From Heligmosomoides polygyrus polygyrus (taxonomy: Eukaryota; Nematoda; Chromadorea; Rhabditida; Heligmosomidae), in contig OX377201.1 in the NCBI GenBank assembly GCA_947396885.1, positions 24,901,923 to 24,965,922 of the forward strand: 64,000 nucleotides of DNA, in the 5' to 3' direction. The notes beneath the pieces were generated by a model. It did not search any database, had not been told where the DNA came from, and worked only from the letters and a program-made list of their open reading frames with translations. A program made the translations under genes and the position numbers. Positions 53,062 through 64,000 of the stretch are shown in pieces. Within the stretch, counting starts at the first letter, position 1, and each line of letters opens with the position of its first letter.

Positions 53062-56000
53062 CTTCTTCTTCTGCTTCTTCTACTACTACTTCTTCTTCTT
53101 CTTCTTCTTCTCCTGAGCGTTTAGTCCCGCGCAGTCGCAGGGTCCGCTGTTTTTGTGATCTGTCGCCACCTCATCCTATCAAGGGCTCCATCTGCCGTGG
53201 CGCCGACTTCGGCGAGATGACGTCCTTCCATCTTTTCCTTGGGGCTCCCCTCGGACGCTTTCCGGGTGCCTCGAAATCCAGGGCCAACCTTGTGGGGTGA
53301 TCCTCTGGTCTTCTGAGGCGTGTCCATACCACCTTAGGCGCTGCTCTCTCATCTTCAGCTGGATCGGAGCTGTCTTCATCACTGCCCTAACATCCTCGTT
53401 TCGCACCCTGTCCCGACGGGTCCATCCACATGCCCACCTCAGCATCCTCATCTCCGCCGCGTGCAGTTGCCGCTCCTGCGCCTTACCCAGGGCCCAACAC
53501 TCACTGCCGTAGAGGAGGGCAGGTCTCACAACTGTTCTATAGAGCTTGCCTTTGAGCGTCCTGGAGCATCTACGGTCGCAGAGGATCCTTGTGGACTCCC
53601 TCCACTTGAGCCAGGCTGCGTTTATCCGTCCCCTGACCGCCTGGTCCACACTTCCTTCCTCGGATAGGTCACTTCCGAGGTAGCGGAATTCTTCCACCTT
53701 CTCGATCGCTTTCCCTTGGCAGTCTAGGATCGATCCAGCGCACTGCTCAGAGCTGATTAACTTCGTCTTCTTCACGTTCAGCCGTAGGCCGTTGTCTGTG
53801 AGGGCTCTCTGCCACAGCTTCACCTTCTCTTCCAGCTCCTCATGGTTGTCGGCTACTAGTGCGATGTCGTCCGCGTAGAGGATCGTTCTGAGAGGGCCTT
53901 CCTCAAGGTGGTTCACTATAGAGTCAAGTGTCAGCAGGAAGAGGAACCGGCTCAGAGCCGACTCTTGGTGTACCCCCACTGTGATGTCCACTTTCCTTGT
54001 CACCCCGTGTGGAGTTCGTATCGCCGCTTTCGAGCCCTCCTACATGTCCCTTATGACCATGATCAGACGTTCCGGGACACCCCTCCCTCGAAGGGCATTA
54101 CAGATTACGGCCCGAGCTAGCCTGTCGTAGGCCTTCTCCAGGTCCAGGAATGCCAGGTAGCAGGGTTTTCGTTTCTCCCGATATTTCTCCATCACCTGAC
54201 GAGCGAAGGTACCATCTCCCTCAACCTTGAGTCGACCAGTCGTTCGTAGATCTTCATCGTGTGTGAGATCAGTTTGATCCCTCGGTAGTTGGAACATTCG
54301 GAAGCGTCTCCCTTCTGCTTGAAGATGGGGACCATGGTGCTGTTCCTCCAGTCATCCGGCATATTACATTCTTTCGTGATTCTGTTGAGGAACTGCGTCA
54401 GCCAGTTGATTCCGAGGTTCCCGAGCACCTTCCAAGCCTCTACTGGCACACCGTCAGGCCTTGCTGCCTTTCCGAGTTTCATCTTCCCTATGACCTTGCG
54501 AACCTCTTCTTGCGTCCAGTGTGGGAAGGGTCCTTCCGTTGGTTGTTCTTCCTCGGCCTCCCGACGAGAAAACTCCTCGTTCAGGAGTTCCTTGAAGTAC
54601 TCCTCCCATCTCTCTCTGACCTCGACCGGCTTCCGTAAAGGCCCCCGCAGACTTTTGCGGCGCCGCTGGAGGCGAGCTCTGCGTCTCTGCCTCATGGTTA
54701 AGCATAGGGCAGCGACGCCGCCGAGCGGCGCCGCAGAAGTCTGTGGCGGCCTTAACACCCTACCGTCCGCACTCTTTACAGTCTTCACTACTCGAATGTC
54801 GAGGCTAGCTCTATGACGCGCCTTGGCCAGGCGGATGGCGAACTTCTCTTCCTCTGGCCCGTCTAGTTTCTCGTACAGGGCATTCATTTCCGCGTTCTGT
54901 GCCTTCGTTACAGCTGTTTTTGCCAGCCTCTTCAGCTTCCTGTAGGCTGTGAGGTGCTCGGGTTCCCTCGTCTTCTGCCACAGCTTGTAGGCCTCCTTCT
55001 TCCTCTTCACCGTAGCCTGCACCTCTTCGTTCCAGAACCATGCCGATTTATCCTCTCTGGTTCCTCCCCTTGTTTCTTCCAAGGTTTCCTTGGTACATCT
55101 CAACATTGTATGGGCTACCCTCCTCCAGGTCTTATTTACGGGACCAGCTGGATCTGGAAGGCCTTCGAGCACTGCCCTTCGTAGCTCGTTCCGCTTTGAA
55201 CCACGCAGTCTCCACCATCGGATCCTGAGTTCCGTCCTCACTTTGGGCCTGGTGGGTAGAGGTATGCTAAGGTCGGCTAACAAGGATCTATGCTGTGATG
55301 CCACGTCTTCTCCCGGAATGACCTTCACATCCCGGACTGTTTTCAGGGCAGCCCTTCGAACCAGGATGTGGCCGACTTCCGTCCTTCTTCCTCCGCTAGC
55401 ATAGGTCACCCTCTGGCTCTCCCTCTTCGCGAAGAGGGTGCTACAGACAGCTAGTTCGTGGGCGATAGCCAGATCCAGAATTCGTTCTCCATCCTGGTTT
55501 ATCAGGCCGCTCCCTTTACCTCCATGAACCCTTTCCACTCCTCTTCTGCCACTCCCTACGTGCCCGTACATGTTCCTGCTATGGAGAGGTAGTCGCCTTC
55601 TGGTACGGACCTTATGGCTCCCTCGAGCGAGAGGTATAAGTCATCCTTGTCGTGCTCGGAGCATCCGGTCTGCGGAGCGTAGACAGACATGATGGTCCAG
55701 TAACCCTCCTTCGTGTCCAGCCGCAGTGACATGATGCGGTCGTTTATTCTTTGGACATCCGCTACTGAATTCTTGAGGGACTCCGCAACAGCTATCCCTA
55801 CTCCGTTCCTCTTGGTGTCCTCTCCGTTGCAGTACAGCTTGACCCTTCTCCGATCTCCCTGGCTTTCGCCCCTTTCCATCGCGTTTCCTGCAGACACAGG
55901 ACTTGTATCCTTCTGCGCTTCATCAGGTCAGCCACTTCCCTAGATCTTCCTGTTAGCGTTCCCACATTCAGAGTTCCCAGTCGAACTAGCTTCTTTAGCC

Positions 56001-56291
56001 GAGGTCGTTCGGCCCTCGGTAGCCCTCGCATGCTGACCAAAGAACTCGGGCGGGGGTTCTGTGCGCCACTTCCGGGTGACGTCCTAGCCTTTACACTGAT
56101 TCTATTGCGACATGTGACCATGGTTTTGTGACGAGGTTTCTCAATCAGCCGGCCTGTCAACCTGGACCTGACGCTGGAACCGTTGCCATTTTTGCAATTT
56201 TTGCAGGGCATATCGTGCCGGAACCGGGAGTCGAGCCTGTGACCGTTTGTGCATGAAACTACACTACTAACTACTAGGCTAACTCGGCTCT
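53062..56291 (-). mobile_element. Full-length RTE-type LINE, 3.23 kb, 15-bp target duplication, decayed frame
   Basis: 'gactagtacatagtt' flanks it at 53047-53061 and 56292-56306. The 3' end is a GAA-type tandem tail (53062-53112). On the minus strand the EEP domain gives 'LGTLNVGTLTGRSREVADLM', 'VLCLQETRW' and 'SVYAPQTGCSEHDKDDLY'. The GD.N motif has become 'AGTCTGT', and the later Asp motif is 'VGHILVRR' where relatives have IDY. The RT gives 'MVPIFKQKGDASECSNYRGI', 'AFLDLEKAYDRLARAVICNA', 'GVHQESALSRFLFLLTLDSI' and 'LYADDIALVADNHEELEEKV' (catalytic YADD intact). The C-terminus is 'MRMLRWACGWTRRDRVRNED' to 'KTADPATARD'. About five frameshifts break the reading frame. Length is typical of a complete RTE. 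Confidence 0.92.
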
Positions 56292-56306
56292 GACTAGTAC
56301 ATAGTT

Positions 56307-56733
56307 GTTGACTGCGTGCAACCGAGTCTCGTCGCAAACTGCAGTGCTAACTTCAGCATCCCCTTTGACAGATCGAGAATAGCAGAGTCTTGCACTGTGT
56401 GAAGGCGTTCCGGCCGAGGTTCGTCTTTAAAGCACGTGTCTCCACCTCTGAAGTGAGCGAACCAGCGGTTGACAGTGCCAGAGGAAGTGGTGCCCTCCCC
56501 CAGTACGTTGTTGACGTTTCGAACGGTTGCCGTCGCCATACATAGAAGATGAAGCTCGAAAATATTCTTGTGAAATTCACATCGTTTTGAAGTTATGGGA
56601 AGCAACGAGGCTACATATATGTACCTATTACAGAGAAGTTTCGAGAAATGATATACAAGTGCCAGTGTTAGGCCGGTCAGAAAGATAATGCTCTGAAACC
56701 TTCACAAAATCGGCTCAGGCTTTCTGACCAACC
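56307..56733 (-). pseudogene. Mariner transposase N-terminal part with its TIR
   Basis: From the 5' end the terminus is 'ggttggtcagaaagcctgag' (read on the minus strand from 56733, with TA at 56734-56735). The coding part follows: 'FHKNIFELHLLCMATATVRN', 'NNVLGEGTTSSGTVNRWFAH' and 'FRGGDTCFKDEPRPERL', the paired helix-turn-helix DNA-binding region. It is interrupted at 56306 by the LINE. A second TIR-like 'ggccggtcagaaag' near 56671 is inverted relative to the end and may be a small internal duplication. Confidence 0.8.
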
Positions 56734-56761
56734 TAATATGTAATTACACCACCAGAAAAAT

Positions 56762-56961
56762 NNNNNNNNNNNNNNNNNNNNNNNNNNNNNNNNNNNNNNN
56801 NNNNNNNNNNNNNNNNNNNNNNNNNNNNNNNNNNNNNNNNNNNNNNNNNNNNNNNNNNNNNNNNNNNNNNNNNNNNNNNNNNNNNNNNNNNNNNNNNNNN
56901 NNNNNNNNNNNNNNNNNNNNNNNNNNNNNNNNNNNNNNNNNNNNNNNNNNNNNNNNNNNNN
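56762..56961. other. Assembly gap (200 N)
   Basis: Exactly 200 undetermined bases. The round number suggests a placeholder rather than a measured length. It removes the C-terminal part of the LINE on its right. The mariner terminus at 56733 lies immediately to its left. Confidence 1.
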
Positions 56962-59370
56962 CGTTTAGCTTGAGTCCGAAGCGATCGCACCACGCCTGTG
57001 CCTGTCGCTCGAGCTCTGCTTTGTCTTCGCATGCAAGCATGACGTCATCGGCATACAGCAGCGTCCAAGGAGCTGCCCTTTGGAGATCGCGTGTAATTGC
57101 ATCCATGACGATCACGAAGAGCAGTGGGGAGAGCGCAGATCCCTGGTGCACTCCGACAGAGATTGGAAACTCCATCGAGGTGCCCGCTGGTGCTCGCCCT
57201 CGGCTTATTGGGCACGAGTAGAGGATGCGCACCCACTCAATAAGCTCTTCAGGGATACCATGTCGTCGCAACGCGTACCATATCACTTCCCGCGGAACGC
57301 GGTCGAAGGCCTTCTCCAAGTCCAGGAAGGCAAAATGCACCGGTGTCTGTTTCTCGCGGTGTTTCTCTAGCAAAAGACGAACAGCGTGAATGGCATCAAC
57401 AGTGCCACAGCCAGAGACGAAACCACACTGATTCGTGGAAAGCTGGACGACATCCCGAATACGTCCATGGACAATTCGCTCAAAGATTTTCATGGTGTGC
57501 GAAAGAAGGCGAATTGGTCGGTAACTAGCACAGTCTGCAGGAGTGCCCTTCGTCTTCCAAATCGGAATAGTCGTGCTTTGCCGCCAACCCTCAGGCACTT
57601 TCTTCTCAGCAACAACCTGATTGAAAAACTCAGTCAGCCAGTCAGCAGGGCACCAGCCCTTCGACTTCCACAGGTCAGCTGGCAGGTCATCGGGACCAGT
57701 GGCTTCGCCTGACTTCATCTTCCTCAGGGCTGCTTCAGTTTCGCTCACTGTGATCTTCTGAACAGGAGTGTACATGTGATGCAAAAGGAACAGCAGGATG
57801 TTCAAATTCTACATTCGAGATTTCCTCGAAGTATTCGCGCTATCTCTTCACAGCCCTCTTACGATCCATCAGAAGATGATCGTTCTCGTCGTTAATGCCA
57901 AAGAACTTCTCGATGTCTTCTGCTTGGCGACAGCGAGCTTTGGCGAGGCGGTAAAGATAACGCTCGCCATCGCGCGTCTCCAGTTTTTCACTCACATCAG
58001 CGTAGTGTGCGGCCTTAGCACCGGCCACTGCCTTCTTTGCCGCTTTCTTCGCTTATCGATAATTCCGCCAATTATCGACTGTTTTATCACCGATAAATAC
58101 GTGATATAGCCGTTTCTTTTCCCTGACCTTCTCTCTGACATCGTCAGTCCACAGCCAAGCCTGCTTGTCGACCCAACGCCGTCCAGGCTTCGTTGTGCCG
58201 AGTTCGAGGCGCGCAGCCAGAGTTATCGCATCGGTAGCATCCTTCCAGGTTTCGTTGACAGTTGTTACCGTCGGCAACCGAATGCGAGAAATAACAGCTG
58301 CTTCCTTCTCTTTCAGTCGCCACCATTTGATTCTAGCCGTCCCGCATCGCTCAACACGTTTACACCTCGGAGGTGTGATCTTCAGCGAGCAGATAAGTGG
58401 ACGGTGTTGCGTGGCAACCGTCTCATACGGCACGGTCTTCGCGTTTGTGACAAGACCTTGGTCGCGACGCCTAACAAGGACATAGTCAATCTGTGTTTTG
58501 GCGTTCCCGCTATAAAACGAGATGAGGTGGGAGTCACGCTTTCGAAACTTGGTGTTCACGATGGTGAGGTCGTGTGAGTCTGCATACTCAAGTATACGCT
58601 CACCATCAGCGTTGCGTGACCCATAGCCAAAACCACCATGACAGCTGTAACCATCTTTCGCTGCTCCGACGTGACCATTAAGGTCACCTGCCACAACAAT
58701 CATGTCTTGTGACGGCACTTCCGCTGTCTTCTCATCAAGCAGGGACCAGAACTCGTCCTTGGTTTGCTCGGAGCAACCTGTCTGCGGAGCATACTCGGAA
58801 AAGAAATGACACCGTCGGTCTTCTACGGCGACAACAATCTTCATCAAGCGGTCATCGAAACGTTCTACGCTTGCAATCGCGTCACGGAAACGCTCGGAGA
58901 CGATCATACCGACACCACTGGTGGTCCTGGGACTTCCACATAGAACGGCCTTGAAGCCACGTCCTATGTCCCTTGACTTGCTGCAGAACCACCTCGTCTC
59001 CTGCACCGCACAGAAATCTATCTTTCTTCGCTCCAGTGCTTCTACCAACTCGCACGAGCGGCCCGTCAATGTACCCACATTCAACGTTGCTACGCGGGTC
59101 TTGCCTACGTTACGGGACTTTCGGACTAGCTCAGTTGCCTCCCCCCCCCCCCGATGCCGTCCTCGCATCAGGGACCCTCGCATACTTCTCACACCCGCCG
59201 GGCTTTGCGAGTGCGCGTCGGTTCCCGCGGACGCCATAGCACTATCTCGAGAACTCTGAAACGTCATCGACCATATGATGTGACACAGGATGTTCGTAGG
59301 CCGGCCTGTCACTAGGGCCTGTCGCCTGCATTCGATTGTCCGTGATTGGCTCGGCTCGCAAAAGCAAGCA
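56962..59370 (-). pseudogene. RTE-type LINE, nearly intact EN and RT, 3' part lost in the gap
   Basis: On the minus strand a 444-codon frame (58053-59387) holds a complete EEP domain: 'RVATLNVGTLTGRSCELVEA', 'CAVQETRW', 'FSEYAPQTGCSEQTKDEFW', 'VAGDLNGHVGAAKDG', 'QIDYVLVRRRDQ' and 'ATQHRPLICSLKI', so all expected catalytic motifs are present. The linker continues past an in-frame stop near 58053 ('MAGAKAAHYADVSEKLETRD') and a second stop near 57838. A frameshift near 57800 leads into the RT: 'AALRKMKSGEATGPDDLPAD', 'DLEKAFDRVPREVIWYALRR', 'GVHQGSALSPLLFVIVMDAI' and 'TLLYADDVMLACEDK'. Only two stops and one shift separate it from coding, so it is among the youngest elements here. The 3' end is hidden by the N-run. 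Confidence 0.9.
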
Positions 59371-59399
59371 GTTTCCAGTGGCACCACGTGGAGGAACGG

Positions 59400-60411
59400 A
59401 CATCGCCACCTAGCTTCTATCTACATCATCGTATTATAAATTGGTTATCCGTATTCATCAGCAATAGAACTTTTCAAGTCTGTATCCGGAATTCCCTCTT
59501 TGCTATGCATTCGGTTACGAGTGGGGTCCCTCAACGGGGGTCCTCTCACCGTTGTTATTTAACATTTTCACCTCGGATCTGCCGAAGCTGTTTCTGGATC
59601 TTCAAGTTGATCGCTGCATGTACGCAGATGATATTAAAATTTTTAAAACTGCCCAAGTCAATAACTTGGACTTTCCGGATCCCAGAATACCAATGGCTAT
59701 GTATTGATAAAGTCGCTAAATGGTCATCTAGTAAGGGGCTGCCTTTATCTTGTGAAAAAACGTGCGTTATGAGCATCGGTATGTTACAGCGAACACCGAA
59801 ATGTACTGTTTCGGGAGTTCCTCTCAGGGTTGTAATTACTCAAAGTTAAGGGGTTGGGCATATCTTATAATAGCAAAATATGTAGGCTTTGATGAGCACT
59901 TCAACTCCATTGTATTGTATTACATCTTCAAAGTGCTCCACACTCCAGATGCTAGCACCTTGCTCGAAGTCTATAAGTTATACCCCATACTTGAGACGAA
60001 TACTACAGCCCTCTGCCCGCATAAGAAGAAAGATATTCTTGCAATCGAGAGAGTTCGAAACACATTGACACGCAAATTAATCCTACGATCATTCAGAATG
60101 CCATCTAATATTCATAGCTCATGCGACAGAAATAAGAGATTATCCCTCTCTTCTTTGGAATGGAGACGAAAAAGATATGATTTGCTCATGACCTTTAAGA
60201 TGATAAAAGGCACCACAAATCTCAGAATTTTGGATTCTTTCATACTGGAGCATTCCTTTTCTGCATGATTGTCTACCCAAGTCGACCAAATCTTCACTTC
60301 TAGATGATCGTCTAGCCAAGCCGTTCCTCGGGGATTGAACAAGAAATTTTTCCTATTGCCTGTTCTGAAAAGCATGTAAGAGTGAGAAGTGATCGAGTTC
60401 AAAAGTCTCAT
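59400..60411 (+). pseudogene. CR1-type LINE fragment, RT palm to C-terminus
   Basis: The frame starts with 'IINWLSVFISNRTFQVCIRN', then 'AMHSVTSGVPQRG', shifts to 'VLSPLLFNIFTSDLPKLFLD' and 'DRCMYADDIKIFKT' (catalytic YADD), and decays through stops. It resumes at about 59940 with 'VLHTPDASTLLEVYKLYPIL', 'CPHKKKDILAIERVRNTLTR' and 'SLEWRRKRYDLLMTFKMIKG'. Same family group as 40395-42480. It abuts the 5' end of the RTE LINE, and the exact junction is uncertain. Confidence 0.82.
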
Positions 60412-60662
60412 AGGGCCTATATTAGTCGGGACAATGCTACAGTGACAGTTTTGCCCAGCACTCCACGATAAGACATTCTTTCAGCTCACATGGAAGTTCC
60501 ACGTGTCATTTGGTAGTAGCTTAAACACTGGGACAAATTCAGGAGAAGGGATGAGAGACAAAACACCTCGTGCCTCTTCCCACTATGATAGTTCCGTCTC
60601 GTACCGACTTAACTAATGGGAAAAAACTGGAGTTACAAAGTTACAGGCCAACCAAACCATAG

Positions 60663-60835
60663 CCGGTGAATTGGTACCAAACTTGTGTGGGAACGAAGAA
60701 ACACTGACTTGTTCATCGGCTTGCAAGTCATTGTATAATCCAAATATGCATTCAAACCGCCTACATGACCCTCCCCTAGAAGCAGAATTCGTGGCGCACT
60801 CTAAAAGGGACTGATTAGCAAACGAACTTACGATT
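60663..60835 (+). mobile_element. tRNA-derived SINE, copy 5, 5'-truncated
   Basis: Begins inside the body at 'ggtgaattggtaccaaactt' and continues 'ttgttcatcggcttgcaag', 'aatatgcattcaaaccgcc', 'tagaagcagaattcgtggcg' and 'aaaagggactgattag'. The tRNA-like head is missing. Confidence 0.7.
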
Positions 60836-61264
60836 AATTATGGCATAATAGTTACTTCTAATTGTGAAGATAGAACAGGAACAGCAAGTAATGCGGCAGC
60901 ATAGTCTAGCACCAACTTTTCACTGAAATTTTAAAACGCTGCGACACCGAGACTGAGAAGTATTCACCAGCAACCACTCTGTCCACTTGCCCGAAGTGCA
61001 GTGCTTCAACTTCTCCAGGCTGCTTCGTAACAACGAAGCTTTACGTCGCCAGCAGCGCTAAGCTATTATTATTCGATGGGCATCATCACCATGGTTATAC
61101 ATTATTCGACTATTCGGGGACCTTTTTTCTGAACTCCTTCCACTGCCACAATTACCGTGGAGCTGCGCATTCTCTCCACTATCCACCCTCTTCGCCGTCA
61201 TTCAAATTTTGTCGCTGCGTTCAATCCTTTAAAGTGGTTCGATTTTTAAATCCTACTGTTTGTG
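60836..61264. other. Non-coding spacer
   Basis: A small palindrome 'gcttcgtaacaacgaagc' lies near 61022. No gene was seen. Confidence 0.45.
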
Positions 61265-61905
61265 CCTTAGTACTGTAGTAGGCTCTTCATGTAGCCAAAG
61301 TAACAGGATTCGTTGCCACCTCATCGGCTGCCACCTCGTTTCGTTGAAATTACCTTCTGCCGTAGGCCCGACTTTGATCTCGCCTTCATGACATTCCTCA
61401 CGTTTATCTTGGGGATTTTCCCACCGCCAACCTCTAGGGTGATGGACTGGTCTTCTGAGGACATAGAAGGAGGAGCAGCTTGTTCGTTGCATCTTCGTCC
61501 CGACTTTACCCCGCTGGGTCCATCCGCATGCCTAAGTGGGCATCTTCATTTTAGGGTGCACAACTCCATTCATGAATATTACTCAGGACCAGCACTCACC
61601 TTCGAGAAGGGCAGGCCAGGCAACTGTTTTTTGAGCTTACTTTTGAATGTACTGTTGCATCAACAGCTGAAGGGTGCAGACTCCGAACACTGAAACACAT
61701 TTCTTGAGACAGACTACTCCACATGAGTTCTCCCCCTACTGCTTCTCCTTTATGAATCTGAATGAATGCGTTGATGGGCTCAGAGCTGGTGAACTTCCTC
61801 TTCTTCACCACCAACGTACTACAATGCCAGTAAGTGCTTCCTTCCAGATTCTGTATCTGATCCTTTAGTGACTCTCGACAGTTCGCTAAAATAATCTATG
61901 CTCTA
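61265..61905 (-). pseudogene. RTE-type LINE remnant, relative of 53062-56291
   Basis: Minus-strand pieces line up with the C-terminal half of the full-length LINE: 'VVKKRKFTSSEPINAF' against 'VKKTKLISSEQC', 'SLSQEMCFSVRSLHPSAVDA' against the GSDLSEEGSVDQAV region, 'ACGWTQRGKVGTKMQR' against 'ACGWTRRDRVRNEDVR', and 'LRRPVHHPRGWRW' against 'EDQRITPQGWPW'. Frameshifts and stops are frequent. It is older than the other copies. Confidence 0.7.
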
Positions 61906-63567
61906 TGCATACGCAGACGCTTCACCAAGCAAAGAGACTAGAAGCGCCGAATCATCAACACTCATACATTGCCTTTCATACTGGTCTTTCGAAAACCAGA
62001 GGAGGCTACTAATAATGCAATACAATTTCCATCAAGATCAAACAGCGCCGGTGGTGAATGGCGTAGACATTTTCGCCCAGTGGGGGATCGAGTCCCACCC
62101 GACGCTGAAATTTTAATCACAACAAGACATCGCTGTAACAGCTTAAAATTGTTACTGTTATTAGAACTTGTAGCAGAACCATGACACTAAAGGGGACAAT
62201 TAATGCTCTCGGATGGGTAGAAAGTCCTGACCGGTTTTTTTGTTTGCGTGTAATATTTTAAGACGTTCCTATAAACGATCTAGTTTATACCGAAGCGTGG
62301 AGAAGGTTCTCGAAACTTACCTAGAAGACTATATAAGCGCGCGCTTAGAAGTATGATGCAGTCATGGCCATCGGATCAAACCGTCTGCGAGCCATCGTCA
62401 GCTATGAGCTCCTACAATGCCATGAGTCAACAACCGTTGTTGCGACCATATCCACTGCATTGAAGTAGGACATCATCTTCGATTCACCGTTTGTACCAGC
62501 GTTGCGATAGGGCGATATTTCGGGCCGCCAATCGATAACCATAATGGGCATGCCAATCGATAACCACTTGAAGGATCGGCACCTTGATTGGCTGCCGCTA
62601 GTTTGTTCAGTGTTCTGGTTGATTACAATTGGTTGTTGCGCTCCCACCTCTCTATGCTGCCCACATTCGCTACATGGACCGACATTTATTCGAGGACCAA
62701 GCACGTTCTAGACCCCCACCACCTTAGTCGACGTAATTCTGCCTAGCTATTTTTTGAAAAGGAACGAAAAAAAGGACACGAGCAAGCAACTTCTTCACTG
62801 CCTTGGCTACCATAAAAGGTTTTTAATCTTGGTGCCCATGAAGTATGTGATTCGTAAGGAGCATCGAGGATCAGCGTCCATGTATCGTTTCTTCTCGCTC
62901 ACAGATTAAGGACTTTCTCAGAGCTAATATTACTGGGGGCGAGAGTCGGGTCTTTTATGCTAGCTTTACGCGACACTGATAATGGCTGCTTCTCGAAAAA
63001 CTACCCCTAGTCGAGCCCAGAGCTGATCAAGATTAACTTCTACACTGTGGTTGGGGGGATTCCAAGAGAATGCTCTACTCTGAGTGCCCTTCTGCTAGGA
63101 CCGCAGTGTCCATCCAGGTTTACACTGCTCATCTTTAGAAACTGGTGTTCACGTAAAATATCCGAACCGCGGCACAGTCTTTCCACTTCGCGACAACGCC
63201 CGTTCCCGCTGAGCGGCACTACATTGCTGAACTCGGATGGAAGCCCCTCCTCGATGCTCCCTATTCTTCCAGATTAGCAGCTTCCGAATGCTACGTATTT
63301 TACGCCATGGAGCATCTTCTTGTGAATATGCGTGGCGTAAAATACTCAAAACTGTGGTCGCCCACGTTTTCGTCTCGCAGCCGTCGCAGATCCGCGTCAA
63401 GGGAATCGAAACCTGCCGGACCACTTAGCATATGTTCTAGATGACTGTGAAGGGAATGAACTTGGTTGAATTCCTAATATCATAGAGCTATAGTTTTTAA
63501 AATAAAAGGGAAATTTCATACAAACATACATTTTATCAACCTAATATAAATAAAGAATTGAAAGCGT
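61906..63567. other. Stretch without recognised gene
   Basis: A 100-codon minus-strand frame at 62402-62704 ('PCSECGQHREVGAQQPIVIN') has coding-like composition but no recognisable domain. A direct repeat 'gccaatcgataacca' occurs twice near 62527 and 62552. 'ctatataagcgcgcgc' near 62330 is TATA-like. Confidence 0.35.
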
Positions 63568-63850
63568 GGTAGCCTCGTCGTCGGAGGCCCCTGCTTTCGC
63601 ATGCACCAGATTTCAGGTTTTTGGCTCGAATTTCCATTTTCAGTCCTTCCATCCCTCCTTCTCTAGAAGGAGGGGGCTAAGAATTGGCACCGGACTTGTC
63701 TGGAAAGTACAAAACAGACTTGTTATCGCCACTGCACGTACGTAATTCTAAAGGCCAAGTACGAATTCGAATTGCCTCCACTACATCTCGTAGAAGTAGA
63801 ATTCGTAGGGCATCCTAAAAAGAATTGGTTAACGGTGTCCTTCACTTTTT
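63568..63850 (+). mobile_element. tRNA-derived SINE, copy 6
   Basis: A degenerate head ('gtagcctcgtcgtcggaggc' as box A, 'ttggctcgaatttcc' as box B) is followed by the body: 'ggcaccggacttgtctggaa', 'acttgttatcgcc', 'ggccaagtacgaattcgaat', 'cgtagaagtagaattcgtag' and 'aattggttaacggtgtcctt'. It carries an insertion of 'ctccttctctagaaggaggg' type near 63657. Confidence 0.75.
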
Positions 63851-64000
63851 TAGTGTCAGATGTGCAAGGCATAAGGAGTTCACTAACTAGTAGCTTTAGT
63901 GTAAGTAATTCAAAGCTCACTTCGTCATTTTTTCACAACACCATTTAAACATTTGTAATTAATTTTTTGCTTAGAACCTGAAATGTGAAACAGCAATTCT
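63851..64000. other. Window end, no feature recognised
   Basis: Short AT-rich remainder. Confidence 0.4.

Noticed and set aside
53062..53112. Independent GAA/CTT microsatellite
   Set aside because: It sits exactly at the 3' end of the LINE next to the target duplication, so it is the LINE tail.
53800..55400. Plus-strand frames across the LINE
   Set aside because: They are shadows of the minus-strand EN/RT coding sequence.

Overview
This is an animal genomic window, and it is almost entirely a transposable-element graveyard. I found no bacterial-style operons, no rRNA genes, no functional tRNA genes and no complete host gene. The mix of elements fits a nematode: several RTE-type and one CR1-type LINE families, mariner/Tc1 elements, small TA-, TAA- and 8-9-bp-TSD DNA elements, Penelope-like fragments, a tRNA-derived SINE and minisatellite-bearing Helitron-like elements. 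A clade V (strongylid or hookworm-like) worm is my best guess. That is an inference from family resemblance, not a proven assignment. A 200-base run of N (56762-56961) shows the window comes from a draft scaffold.

Layout. 1-6500: half of a fold-back MITE, a hAT-like end, and a 5'-truncated LINE with an uninterrupted 848-codon EN/RT reading frame (1515-4061). 6500-10000: a Harbinger-like MITE, a tandem array of exon-like cassettes, a large inverted repeat split by two Helitron-like insertions, and a candidate multi-exon host gene (9250-10005). 11184-14925: a complete fold-back MITE, a Helitron-like copy carrying about 17 units of a 41-bp minisatellite, further tandem repeats and a candidate exon. 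17150-22600: LINE remnants, including one LINE inserted in another with a 12-bp target duplication, next to a candidate minus-strand exon (17803-18037). 23373-29743: a Tc1/mariner with both TIRs, a 451-bp element with a 9-bp TSD, a mariner split by a 1-kb insertion, and a hAT-like element containing a SINE. 30000-36320: SINEs, one interrupted by two different DNA elements, and large inverted repeats. 37691-45272: a Penelope-like RT fragment, a CR1-like LINE, SINE and Helitron-like copies, and a Penelope-type GIY-YIG fragment followed by hammerhead-ribozyme-like motifs. 49658-61905: RTE remnants, a mariner split by a full-length 3.23-kb LINE with a 15-bp TSD, a nearly intact LINE cut by the assembly gap, and CR1 and RTE remnants. 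63568-63850: a last SINE.

How the parts relate. The record is one of nested insertion rather than a pathway. LINEs carry endonuclease (EEP) and reverse transcriptase and would supply retrotransposition activity for SINEs. Mariner-type transposases could supply the short fold-back MITEs that share their terminal TTAGGTTGTC-like ends. The Helitron-like, hAT-like and Harbinger-like copies here are non-autonomous, since no Rep/helicase, hAT or Harbinger transposase is visible. The strongest new-looking signals are the Helitron-like family, whose ends are proved by an empty paralogous site inside the same inverted repeat, the hammerhead-like motif beside the Penelope endonuclease, the doubly interrupted SINE, and two candidate host-gene loci hidden between the repeats.
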